Assembly (NCBI GenBank): GCA_943370285.1
Contig: CALRQJ020000005.1
Coordinates: 62,001-126,000, forward strand
Direction of reading: 5' to 3'
Length of the DNA: 64,000 bases
Source: CALRQJ02 sp943370285
GTDB taxonomy: Bacteria > Bacteroidota > Bacteroidia > Chitinophagales > Chitinophagaceae
This document shows positions 15,755 to 23,777 of this stretch, one piece after another (within the stretch, counting starts at the first letter, position 1; each line of letters opens with the position of its first letter). A model generated the notes under the pieces. It searched no databases. It was not told where the DNA came from and worked only from the letters and a program-made list of their open reading frames with translations. The translations under genes and the position numbers were made by a program.

Positions 15755-16525
15755 TTATTTTTCGCCATTTAACCAGGCTTTGAATGCAGCAGCCCTTTCG
15801 CTGCTTACAATGGTATCTGTAGCACAAACAGGTTGCAGTTGAATGAGCACACGGGATTTAGTGTGGGCTGACATGGCAGCAATGGCGTTGTACCCGATAA
15901 TGAATTGACGATTGATGCGAAAATATAATGTAGGCGATAGCAAGGTTTCTAGCTGATCGAGATTATAATCTACCAAATGACGTTTACCATCTTTGGTAAT
16001 GGCATAGCTGCCTCTATTCTGGGTGTAGAAATAAGCAATATCAGCAGTTTCAATACTTTTAATATGATCGCCATAGCGAATAACAAATCGTTCTTTGTAT
16101 TGGGGTTGTGGCTGCTGAACATCTGCCAACAATTGCTGAATATTTATTGGAGGAATATTTTTTTGGTAATATAGTTTTTTAAATTTTTGGATGGCAGCTG
16201 TTAAAGCGTCTATTTTGATTGGCTTGAGCAAATAATCTACGCTGTTTACTTTAAATGCATCAATCGCAAATTGGTCGTAAGCAGTGATGAAGATAATAGG
16301 TGCCTCTACTTGAACTTGTTTAAAGATGTCAAAACTATTACCATCTGCAAGGTTAATATCCATAAATACCAGCTGTGGTGCCGGATTTTTTTTAAACCAT
16401 TCAACAGCAGACTTTACGCTAACAATTACCGCTATCACCGACATATCGGGGGCTAATTGTAGCAACATTTTTTGTAATCTTTTTGCTGCTGCACTTTCAT
16501 CTTCAATGATTAGTGTTTGTATCAT
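15755..16525 (-). CDS. LytTR-family response regulator
   Basis: 256 residues. Receiver domain 1-120 (MIQTLIIEDESAAAKRLQ acidic pocket; phospho-acceptor Asp in LVFMDINLADG, about residue 55; conserved Lys in YLLKPIKI), a linker, then a LytTR DNA-binding domain (about 150-255) with FVIRYGDHIKSIETADIAYFY and RINRQFIIGYNAI. It would bind direct repeats upstream of target genes after phosphorylation. Its start overlaps the stop of the sensor-kinase gene by 4 bp (ATGA), so the two are translationally coupled. Last gene of a tight eight-gene block with haem lipoproteins and YceI proteins. Confidence 0.92.
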   Translation of the reverse strand: MIQTLIIEDESAAAKRLQKMLLQLAPDMSVIAVIVSVKSAVEWFKKNPAPQLVFMDINLADGNSFDIFKQVQVEAPIIFITAYDQFAIDAFKVNSVDYLLKPIKIDALTAAIQKFKKLYYQKNIPPINIQQLLADVQQPQPQYKERFVIRYGDHIKSIETADIAYFYTQNRGSYAITKDGKRHLVDYNLDQLETLLSPTLYFRINRQFIIGYNAIAAMSAHTKSRVLIQLQPVCATDTIVSSERAAAFKAWLNGEK

Positions 16526-19407
16526 TTGGCTGTAGCAATTAAAGGAATAGATACTTTGAAATAAGTGTCAGTTTTCTCTATAATGATTGTTTTTTGAGTG
16601 AGCAGTTGGTACCGTTTTTGAATATGTTGAAGTCCCATACCGCTGCTAATTTCTGGTTTTATTTTAGGATTGCGTTTGTTGTAGATGATCAACCAGCCAT
16701 CAACTAATGAAATGTTCACTCGTAGCGGTGTTTCTACCGAAACGGCATTGTGTTTTACTGCATTTTCAATGAGTAATTGTAAAGTAAGTGGTGCAATTTG
16801 ATACGCATTGATAGCTGGTGTTGCAATGTCAACATCAACAGTAAAAGCTGATCCGTATCTTTTTTGTTGAATGAAATAATAATCTTTCATCAAATCCAAT
16901 TCTTCCTGCAAAGGAATCACATCTTTTTCTCTGTACACCACAATGCTGCGGTAAAAGTCGCTCAGGTGTTCTACATAGACAACTGCTTGTTCTGGATTTT
17001 CTTCTATTTCTGCAATTAACGTATTAAAACTATTGAATAAAAAATGCGGATTTACTTGGTTGCGAAGTGTTTCAAATTGCAATTGAATTTTTTCTCTTTC
17101 AAGCCGTCCCAATTGTTGTAGTCGCTTTTCTCTGTATTTGATTAATAGGATTATGAGTGCCACTGCAAGTAGCAAGACCAAAACAATGAACCACCATTGT
17201 TGCCAAATAGGTGCAAGAATAACAAATGAAAAACTGGCTTCGGCAGTTTGTTCAAAACTACCATTGAGCGATGCCCTAACTTTAAAAGTATAATGACCAG
17301 GATTTAGTTTAGGAAAATTTACACTACGATCTTTGGTGCTCACCCATGTGCCGTTGTAGCCTGTTAAGGTGTATTGGTATTGAATATTTGAGGTATTGGT
17401 ATAATCAATTCCGGTAAAATAAAAGCTAAGGTTATTTTCATCGTAACTAAATAGATGACCCGATGGCACAATGGTATCATTCAAAAAAAGTTGCACTTTA
17501 TCAATCAGCACCCTTGGCTTTAATAAAGCTGCAGTGGCAGTGTAGTTGAATAATTGTTGATTGGCAACAAAGAAAATATTGCCCATTTTATCTGCGGCTA
17601 ATGTGTTCAAATCTACTTGTACATTTGAAACGCCATGCTCGGTAGTAAGGTAAACAATTTGACCGGTTTGGGTATTCAATATATCAATACCATTTTTATG
17701 TGTTATGTAAAGGTTATCGAATTTATCGATAGCTATAGCGCCTATAGTGCTAGTGGACAAACCATTTTTTGTGGTGATAGACTGAAAAGTTGAACCATTG
17801 AATTTAATAATACCACCTTTAAATGTACTGCACCAAATATTGCCTTTACTGTCTTCTACAATTTGATAAACAACTTCATCGGGTAAGCCATTTTTAGTAT
17901 TGTAATTGGTAAAGGTTTTGCCATCCCAAACGCTAAGTCCTTTACCATCGGTTGCAAACCAAACCCTATTACGACTATCGGTATAAATGGCATATATATA
18001 GTTGCTGCCGATACCGCTGATTGCAGTATAATCGGTAAACCTATACGACAAATTTGAATTTTGATTGGCCGCTGTAAGCTGGCATTGTACTGCACCTTCT
18101 AAGCTAGCAATCCAAATGGCATTTCCCTTTCCGGAGATAGATAATATACTGCCATTTTGTAATACTTTATCTTCAGTAATTTTTCTAAACTTTCCGGTGA
18201 TGGGATTTAAAACCAACAAACCGTTACCCATAGTCCCTATCCAAACATAACCAAATCTATCTTCATACAATGCAGTAATGGCAGCTTGTGCAGCAATAGG
18301 CAAGCTATACGTTTTTGTTTCCCAAATGCCATGCTGGTTGATGCTTGCATGTTTTAGTACTTGTTTATCGTTATACCAAATATGGCCTTCGCTATCTACC
18401 ATTAACGCATGCAAATTATCATTAGCCTGAACCGGGAATAATGGATTCAGGTGGCTATTGCCAAAACGAACCAATTGGTTATTACCTGCAGCCCAAAGAT
18501 TGCCTTGGTGGTCTGCTAGCATGGCGCTTACCTTACCGTTAAATGGTATGGTATTGGTTATAGCCCAACCGTTGTTTGCATGGTTCTCATCTACAACAAC
18601 AATCCCATGCTTTTCTGTGCCGGCATATACTTTAGATTGGGTTGATAATATCGCATTTACTTGCTGGTAAGGCCAATTGATTTGAGAGTTAGCAAATTCA
18701 ACGTTATTACGATGTGAGTAGGTACCCAATCCGGCTTCTTGCATGCTTATCCAATACTCCTTTTTTGCTTTGGGTACAATACATTTTACGATATTATCTT
18801 TCAAGCCTTGGGCAGATGTGAAGGTTGAAATTTTTGCTTTAGGATTATTTATCGAAATGGTATTTAGGCCTCTATCGGTACATGCAACAATGGAAGCTTC
18901 ATCTACAGCAAGGTCGTACACATAATCGTCGCTTAACCCATCATCGGTATTCAAGTTGAAAAAGCGCTGATTGTTAAAATAGTAAATGCCTTCACCGGCA
19001 GTAGCCATCCATACCTTGCCATGCTTATCTTGTATTATTTTTTTTATCGCCACTTTGGGAAAGCCTTCTTGTGGTGTTTGTAGAACAATAGTATTGTTGT
19101 GAAGGAGTGCTAAGTTGCCATTCTCGTAACCCAACCAAATTGTACCGTTACTGAGTTCGCAGATGGCGGTAATATTATTGGGTACCTGTTGCTGTTGACT
19201 ATATCTGTGGAAACCAATACCATCGAACTTAAATAAACCATTTGTTGTAGCTACTAATATATACCCTGATTTGCTTTGATACAGTTGATTAATACTAGGC
19301 TGTGTACCGTTATAAGTAAGCTGAAATACTGGAGCAATTTGAGCAATTGAAGTAAAACTGAACAACGAAAAAACAGCAATCAACCATATAGTATAACGAT
19401 GCATCAT
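16522..19407 (-). CDS. Propeller/Y_Y_Y sensor histidine kinase (LytS-type)
   Basis: 961 residues. Signal peptide (1-22, ending SIAQ); a large periplasmic region of two-component-regulator propeller blades (repeats such as TNGLFKFDGIGFHRY, GYVWIGTMGNGLLVL, RVWFATDGKGLSVWDG); a Y_Y_Y domain (about 660-735, ending FPKLNPGHYTFKVRA); one membrane span (WWFIVLVLLLAVALIILLI); then a LytS-type kinase with its phospho-acceptor His in RNQVNPHFLFNSFNTL, N box LLIENAVKHN and G box GMGLQHI. It senses an external ligand or a surface state and phosphorylates the LytTR regulator encoded next. Only 1 base separates it from the YceI gene upstream, so it is probably co-transcribed with the electron-transfer/YceI genes. 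Confidence 0.92.
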   Translation of the reverse strand: MMHRYTIWLIAVFSLFSFTSIAQIAPVFQLTYNGTQPSINQLYQSKSGYILVATTNGLFKFDGIGFHRYSQQQQVPNNITAICELSNGTIWLGYENGNLALLHNNTIVLQTPQEGFPKVAIKKIIQDKHGKVWMATAGEGIYYFNNQRFFNLNTDDGLSDDYVYDLAVDEASIVACTDRGLNTISINNPKAKISTFTSAQGLKDNIVKCIVPKAKKEYWISMQEAGLGTYSHRNNVEFANSQINWPYQQVNAILSTQSKVYAGTEKHGIVVVDENHANNGWAITNTIPFNGKVSAMLADHQGNLWAAGNNQLVRFGNSHLNPLFPVQANDNLHALMVDSEGHIWYNDKQVLKHASINQHGIWETKTYSLPIAAQAAITALYEDRFGYVWIGTMGNGLLVLNPITGKFRKITEDKVLQNGSILSISGKGNAIWIASLEGAVQCQLTAANQNSNLSYRFTDYTAISGIGSNYIYAIYTDSRNRVWFATDGKGLSVWDGKTFTNYNTKNGLPDEVVYQIVEDSKGNIWCSTFKGGIIKFNGSTFQSITTKNGLSTSTIGAIAIDKFDNLYITHKNGIDILNTQTGQIVYLTTEHGVSNVQVDLNTLAADKMGNIFFVANQQLFNYTATAALLKPRVLIDKVQLFLNDTIVPSGHLFSYDENNLSFYFTGIDYTNTSNIQYQYTLTGYNGTWVSTKDRSVNFPKLNPGHYTFKVRASLNGSFEQTAEASFSFVILAPIWQQWWFIVLVLLLAVALIILLIKYREKRLQQLGRLEREKIQLQFETLRNQVNPHFLFNSFNTLIAEIEENPEQAVVYVEHLSDFYRSIVVYREKDVIPLQEELDLMKDYYFIQQKRYGSAFTVDVDIATPAINAYQIAPLTLQLLIENAVKHNAVSVETPLRVNISLVDGWLIIYNKRNPKIKPEISSGMGLQHIQKRYQLLTQKTIIIEKTDTYFKVSIPLIATAK

Positions 19408-19408
19408 G

Positions 19409-19957
19409 TTAGTTAGATTCTAAAGTGGCATTTACATCGACTTGAATTTCATTCGCTAATTTTTGATACACCACTTTTGGAATTGGAATATTATGATCGC
19501 TTAACAACACGGTAAACTTAGATTGAATGGTAAGCAAATTGTCTTTTACCACTACATCGCATTTAATAATGCGTTCTTGTGTAACACCATGAATCAATAG
19601 TTTTCCCTTGGCCCGTAGTTCGTAGTTTCCATCTTTGGTAAAATCGACATCCTCAATAATTTTTCCTTTAAAACTGGCTTCGGGATATTTATCGCTTTCC
19701 AAATAATTTTCGTTGAAATGTTCTTTTTGGGTATTGCCATTGAAGCCTTGAAATGTTCTTATTTTGACCCGAAAAGAAAATTGTTTTTTTTCGCTATCTA
19801 TTGCCCCAGCCAATTCTTTTGAACTGGCTTTAATTAACTCCATTGGCGCTTCAGACTTAAACTGAATGGTTCCTTTTAAGGTTTGAAATACTTTTTCTGC
19901 AGGCTTGAAAGCAACAGTCAACACAACAAAAGTTAGTAATACATTCAGGCGAAACAT
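19409..19957 (-). CDS. YceI-like protein (first copy)
   Basis: 182 residues with an N-terminal hydrophobic export signal (about 1-17). YceI-type lipocalin fold: GTIQFKSEAPMELIKASS, SFRVKIRTFQGFN, KEHFNENYLESDKYPEASFKGKI and GKLLIHGVTQERIIKCDV are the family landmarks. YceI proteins bind long isoprenoid or amphipathic molecules such as polyprenyl quinones in the periplasm. It is a distant paralogue of the copy at 20920-21471 and lies 1 base from the sensor-kinase gene and 48 bases from the barrel gene. The ligand is not readable from sequence. Confidence 0.82.
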   Translation of the reverse strand: MFRLNVLLTFVVLTVAFKPAEKVFQTLKGTIQFKSEAPMELIKASSKELAGAIDSEKKQFSFRVKIRTFQGFNGNTQKEHFNENYLESDKYPEASFKGKIIEDVDFTKDGNYELRAKGKLLIHGVTQERIIKCDVVVKDNLLTIQSKFTVLLSDHNIPIPKVVYQKLANEIQVDVNATLESN

Positions 19958-20005
19958 AAACTAAAGTTAGTCGAATCTTAGCTTAAAAAGATTCATTTCA
20001 ATGTA

Positions 20006-20908
20006 TTAACTATTCTTTCGTTTTTTCTTATTCAGCTCAAATACACGGCTGATGTTGAAGCCAAAGTTGATGTCTCCTTTTTCCCATCTTCCGGTAGTTT
20101 CTGTAATGAAAGTACGTTCTGTCATACCCGTAGAATTGGTAAAATGCAATTGAAATACGTGTCCGCCGGTTTCAATATCGAAACCAATTGACAAAGAATT
20201 GTAAGTGCCAGGTTGCTTATCAATTTGGTAATAATATTCAGCATTAAGACTAACCCTTTGTGTGAGTTTTAGCCTTCCGCCAACACCGACGGAAAATAAG
20301 TCGTTAGGATCGGTAGCCTTTTGCACTAGGTTATAATGCACCATAGTTGGCATTAGTTGCAAAGAAAAAGCGCTGCTAAATTTTCGGGCAATAATCAACT
20401 GACCGGCATAGAACATTCTGTCTGAAAAATAACGTTTGATGGTATCAGTATTCCTCAGCGTTTTTAACATGGCAGTGCCTGCAAAACTTACTGACAAGGG
20501 TACATTTTTTTTACCGGCTTGTTGACGAATGATTCGATACTTAAAAAAAGCATCGTATTGCTTTTGAAAAGTGCTTCTACCAAAGCCTACCATTAATCGA
20601 TCTGTTAGGCCAAAATCGAGTCCCATACGCATGGATGCATTGTCTAATCCAAATAATTCGTAAGGACCTTTATTGAGTGTTCCAAAACGGTGTGAGATCC
20701 GAAAATCCATAATACCCTTCTGCGTATTTTCGATAGAGTGACCATTGATAATACGACTGTTTTTAAACGTCGCTTCTGTCAACTCAGACTTTTTTTCAGC
20801 CTTTTTTTTAAGCTGCTCGTCTAACAATTTATCTAAGTCAACTTCTTGTGCTGTTACCATTACACAAGTTGATAAAAAAGCAATGACTAGCATTATTCGA
20901 TATCGCAT
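20006..20908 (-). CDS. DUF5777-type outer-membrane beta-barrel protein
   Basis: 300 residues from ATG 20908 (MRYRIMLVIAFLSTCVMVTAQ, signal peptide). A longer frame to 20941 would overlap the YceI gene and add a poor N-terminus. After a short charged segment (LDKLLDEQLKKKAEKKSE) come alternating amphipathic strands (IMDFRISHRFGTLNKG, MRMGLDFGLTDRLMVGFGRS, FSLQLMPTMVHY, DINFGFNISRVFEL) of a barrel. The family is found in Bacteroidota beside YceI proteins and c-type cytochromes, as here. Probably an outer-membrane channel or scaffold for the neighbouring periplasmic redox and lipocalin proteins; the role is inferred. Confidence 0.75.
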   Translation of the reverse strand: MRYRIMLVIAFLSTCVMVTAQEVDLDKLLDEQLKKKAEKKSELTEATFKNSRIINGHSIENTQKGIMDFRISHRFGTLNKGPYELFGLDNASMRMGLDFGLTDRLMVGFGRSTFQKQYDAFFKYRIIRQQAGKKNVPLSVSFAGTAMLKTLRNTDTIKRYFSDRMFYAGQLIIARKFSSAFSLQLMPTMVHYNLVQKATDPNDLFSVGVGGRLKLTQRVSLNAEYYYQIDKQPGTYNSLSIGFDIETGGHVFQLHFTNSTGMTERTFITETTGRWEKGDINFGFNISRVFELNKKKRKNS

Positions 20909-20919
20909 ACAGCAACTAT

Positions 20920-21471
20920 TTAAATTTTTTCGTAGGTACAATCAACAGTAATCTTAATGTCTTCTGCAATTTTCTTTTGAGCATAACTAGTACCGGCCAC
21001 ATTAAAATCTTTTCGCTTGATATTAAAATCGCCATGTACTGAAATCTTTCCTTTGGCAATGGTTACAGTACCTGTAGCAGTAACCGGTTTAGTAACATCT
21101 TTCATGGTAAGATTACCTTGTACCGTAACTTTGTACGTTCCATCTTTTGCAAAATTAACTTCAGATAGGTTGGAAATTTTACCAGCAAACTTAGCTTTTG
21201 GATATTTTTTAGAATCCATGTAATCACTGGTATTAAAGTGGTCTTCCATATCCTTGAGGTCAAATCTGAAACCAATAATAGCTACAGCAAAATTCATAGC
21301 TCCGGTTTTGGTATCTAGTGTGCTTACAGCCTCATTGTTTTTGGCTTCAATATCTTCAATAGGTGTGCTAGAAAAAAATTTGATTTGTCCGTTTTGCGTT
21401 AAATGCGTTTGAGCAGAAAGGGATGCAAAGATTCCCATTGTACATAATGCTGCTAATATGATTTTTTTCAT
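20920..21471 (-). CDS. YceI-like protein (second copy)
   Basis: 183 residues with a clear signal peptide (MKKIILAALCTMGIFASLSAQ). YceI-domain landmarks: GQIKFFSSTPIEDIEAKN, NFAVAIIGFRFDLKDMEDHFN, MDSKKYPKAKFAGKI, GNLTMKDVTKPVTATGTV, and the C-terminal GDFNIKRKDFNV. Better preserved than the copy at 19409. Expected to carry a lipophilic ligand (polyprenyl or quinone-like) in the periplasm. The flanking haem lipoproteins suggest the ligand takes part in electron transfer, but this is inference. It sits 21 bases after the monohaem lipoprotein gene and 11 before the barrel gene. Confidence 0.87.
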   Translation of the reverse strand: MKKIILAALCTMGIFASLSAQTHLTQNGQIKFFSSTPIEDIEAKNNEAVSTLDTKTGAMNFAVAIIGFRFDLKDMEDHFNTSDYMDSKKYPKAKFAGKISNLSEVNFAKDGTYKVTVQGNLTMKDVTKPVTATGTVTIAKGKISVHGDFNIKRKDFNVAGTSYAQKKIAEDIKITVDCTYEKI

Positions 21472-21492
21472 ACTGATTTTTTTTAATTTTAA

Positions 21493-21870
21493 TTAATTAT
21501 TGGGAGAGCCGTTATTTATCCAGGCTACTATTTTATTGATGCTGCAATCGTTTAATTTACCGCCACCTTTTGGCATTGCCGAAGCACCTGCAGAATGTGT
21601 AATAGATGCTTTTAACTTACCATTATTTACATAGGTCTTTATCCCAGCATAAGTATCTAGCTTTATGCCTGCTCCGGCACCTGCTGTACCACTATGGCAA
21701 GCATAACAGCTGCCTGTAAGAATGCCTACTACATCTGTACTGTATTTAACAGCTGTGGTATCGCAACTGGCTGAATTAACTTCATAAATCAATTCTGCTT
21801 TATCGTAATAACAACTTACAGCAGCAAACAGTACAAATGTTAGCACTAAAAAAATACTGGTTTTTTTCAT
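21493..21870 (-). CDS. Monohaem cytochrome c-like lipoprotein
   Basis: 125 residues. Lipoprotein signal with Cys about residue 20 (FVLFAAVSC). One haem-attachment site CYACH (about residue 54) and a probable axial Met in SAMPKGGGKLNDC. Its whole mature part aligns by eye with the C-terminal half of the next protein upstream (21880-22572): both have CDTT, then a CxxCH, then I-x-H-x-A-G, M-P-x-G-G-x-K-L-x-D-C and W-x-x-x-G. It is therefore a paralogue of that half, and probably a small electron carrier tethered to a membrane and facing the periplasm. Confidence 0.85.
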   Translation of the reverse strand: MKKTSIFLVLTFVLFAAVSCYYDKAELIYEVNSASCDTTAVKYSTDVVGILTGSCYACHSGTAGAGAGIKLDTYAGIKTYVNNGKLKASITHSAGASAMPKGGGKLNDCSINKIVAWINNGSPNN

Positions 21871-21879
21871 ATACTAGAA

Positions 21880-22572
21880 TTAATTATTTTGAGCACCGGC
21901 CTGCACCCATTTTCTAATTTGTGTTATTTTACAATCACTCAGCTTTGCACCGCCTTGAGGCATTGGTCTAAATCCAGCATTATGAGAAATGGAAGCCACT
22001 AATCGTCCAGATAAAGCGGCTGCTCTAAGCAAATTAAAATCAGCAAAATTCCAATTACCACCGGCATATGAAGCAGAGTGACAATTAATACAATTGGCTT
22101 CTATAATTGGTTTGATTGCTGCCGCATATGTAAACTTGGTTGTATCGCAAGTATTACAACCGGCTGTATTTTTTGCACCTTCATTAATCCATTTTTTAAT
22201 CAGGTCTATTTGCGATTGCAACAATGGCGCATAAGGCGCTTGTGGCATTCTATCGCCGGGGTCATTATCAATTAATACTTTGTAAATTTTACTATCATTG
22301 GCGTTACCCGGTCTTATTCCTTTTTTAAGAATGTTTGCATAACTGTCTAGTATATAGCCATCTTGTTTGCTTGCAGCATCATGACAGCCAGCTTTGGCAC
22401 AGCTTGATTTAAAGATGGGCAATACATCTGCTTCGAAGCAAACTTCGCCTGGTGCAGGTAAAACCGGTGTTCCTCCGCCCGGAAGGGTTACAACAGGATT
22501 AATAATTTCATGCTTACAAGCATACAAGAAAACAGCCGAAGCAAAAGAAATGATGATGATGACTTTTTTCAT
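21880..22572 (-). CDS. Two-domain cytochrome c-like lipoprotein
   Basis: 230 residues. Lipoprotein signal (Cys about residue 19, FLYAC). The first domain carries a widened haem site C-AKAG-C-H (CX4CH) with Met in DRMPQAPYAP; the second carries a standard CINCH site and Met in FRPMPQGGAKLSDC. A CNTC pair without His joins the domains. Two covalently bound haems are expected if the CX4CH site is used. First of the two haem lipoproteins in the operon, 20 bases after the OB-fold gene. Probably a surface or periplasmic electron-transfer protein; the redox partner is unknown. Confidence 0.83.
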   Translation of the reverse strand: MKKVIIIISFASAVFLYACKHEIINPVVTLPGGGTPVLPAPGEVCFEADVLPIFKSSCAKAGCHDAASKQDGYILDSYANILKKGIRPGNANDSKIYKVLIDNDPGDRMPQAPYAPLLQSQIDLIKKWINEGAKNTAGCNTCDTTKFTYAAAIKPIIEANCINCHSASYAGGNWNFADFNLLRAAALSGRLVASISHNAGFRPMPQGGAKLSDCKITQIRKWVQAGAQNN

Positions 22573-22592
22573 GACAGTCGTATTACAAGGTT

Positions 22593-23003
22593 TTATGGAA
22601 TTAGGACTCCATCTTTAATAGTAACACTAGAAATAAATCCGGTGCAAATACCTTTGAAATTAATCGTTTGGCCTGCAGTTATATTGGCTGGTGTTTCTTT
22701 GAATGTACAATTTACGCCAAAGATGGGGTCGCCGGTTTCCAAGAGCACCACAAAATTTCCATCTTGATTTTTGCTAATCTTTTTTACTACGCCACTTACC
22801 TGCACAGCCTTATTACCATAGACACTATCGGCAGTAACTTCATTACTGTTATAAGCATCCCACAAGGCTTGGGCAGTTACATTTATTCCGGCTTCTTGGG
22901 TAACATCTCTTTTGGGTTTGCTACGCAAATACCATTTGGTGGCATAAAATCCTGCGGCAGCAATGGCTAGAAACACAATAACAATAGTGAACCACTTTTT
23001 CAT
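22593..23003 (-). CDS. Membrane-anchored OB-fold (tRNA_anti-like) protein
   Basis: 136 residues. One N-terminal membrane anchor (WFTIVIVFLAIAAAGFYATKW, about 4-24) and an OB-fold domain of the tRNA_anti-like type (VSGVVKKISKNQDGNFVVLLETG, then TAGQTINFKGICTGFI). Such proteins in Bacteroidota often start operons of haem lipoproteins and YceI proteins, as here; the OB fold is not evidence for nucleic-acid binding. First gene of the run 23003-15755. The 114 bases before it show no strong consensus promoter (only a TTTG near the expected spacing from TAAATGCT). Confidence 0.7.
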   Translation of the reverse strand: MKKWFTIVIVFLAIAAAGFYATKWYLRSKPKRDVTQEAGINVTAQALWDAYNSNEVTADSVYGNKAVQVSGVVKKISKNQDGNFVVLLETGDPIFGVNCTFKETPANITAGQTINFKGICTGFISSVTIKDGVLIP

Positions 23004-23117
23004 AACATTAAGTTTAGAATAGCATTTAAAATTGCTGTGAATATCGCAAATTGAAACGGTAAAGTGACTGAAGCAGGAAAATTGATGATTGAACCGGAAA
23101 AAAGGGGACTTTGGGGT

Positions 23118-23735
23118 TTATAGATTGACCAATTTTTCTACGGGTAGGCGATTGGCTAAACTACGGCCTAAAGTAAGTTCATCGGCATATTCTAACTCAC
23201 CGCCAAAAGCAATACCCCTTGCAATGGTGGTAATTTTGCAAGACAAATGTTGAATTTTCTTTTGGATATAATAGATGGTAGTATCGCCTTGGATATTGGG
23301 ATTTAATGCAAAAATCAATTCTTCGGTTTGTTCTTTTGCCACTCTTTGCACCAAACTTTCGATGTGTAATTGGTCTGGACCAATACCATCTAATGGAGAA
23401 ATAACACCACCCAATACATGATAAGTTCCGCTGAACTGCTGTGTACTTTCTACCGCAATTACATCACGGATATTTTCTACCACACAAATCACTTGCTGAT
23501 TACGCATACTGTTACTGCAAATGCTACAAATATCACCATCACTAATATTGTTGCAGCGGTGGCAAAACTTAATATCTCTCCGCATTCGGGCAATGGTTTC
23601 GCCAAAATGCTGCACTTCATTTACTTCTTGCTTTAGCAAATGCAAGACTAAACGTAAAGCCGTTTTTTTACCAATACCCGGGAGTTTGGCAAATTCGGCC
23701 ACCGCATTTTGTAACAGCGAAGAAGGCAATTGCAT
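23118..23735 (-). CDS. recR: Recombination mediator RecR
   Basis: 205 residues, standard length. Helix-hairpin-helix near the N-terminus (FAKLPGIGKKTALRLVLHLL), a four-Cys zinc finger (CHRCNNISDGDICSIC, about 57-72), a Toprim domain (ICVVENIRDVIAVE and YHVLGGVISPLDGIGPDQL) and a C-terminal Walker-B-like region (ITTIARGIAFGGELEYADELT). With RecO (and RecF) it loads RecA on gapped DNA. Positioned 42 bases after the Ig-like lipoprotein gene; no recO/recF or dnaX nearby, so there is no classical dnaX-recR arrangement here. Confidence 0.96.
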   Translation of the reverse strand: MQLPSSLLQNAVAEFAKLPGIGKKTALRLVLHLLKQEVNEVQHFGETIARMRRDIKFCHRCNNISDGDICSICSNSMRNQQVICVVENIRDVIAVESTQQFSGTYHVLGGVISPLDGIGPDQLHIESLVQRVAKEQTEELIFALNPNIQGDTTIYYIQKKIQHLSCKITTIARGIAFGGELEYADELTLGRSLANRLPVEKLVNL

Positions 23736-23777
23736 ATTGCGAAATTCAGATTAGGGTGTAAAGTTAAGCAAGGAATA

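Noticed and set aside
15595..15783. 62-codon plus-strand frame
   Set aside because: Its 3' end is antisense to the LytTR gene, and its sequence shows no family features.
22078..22767. Several plus-strand frames over the cytochrome genes
   Set aside because: Shadows of minus-strand coding sequence with clear haem motifs and signal peptides.
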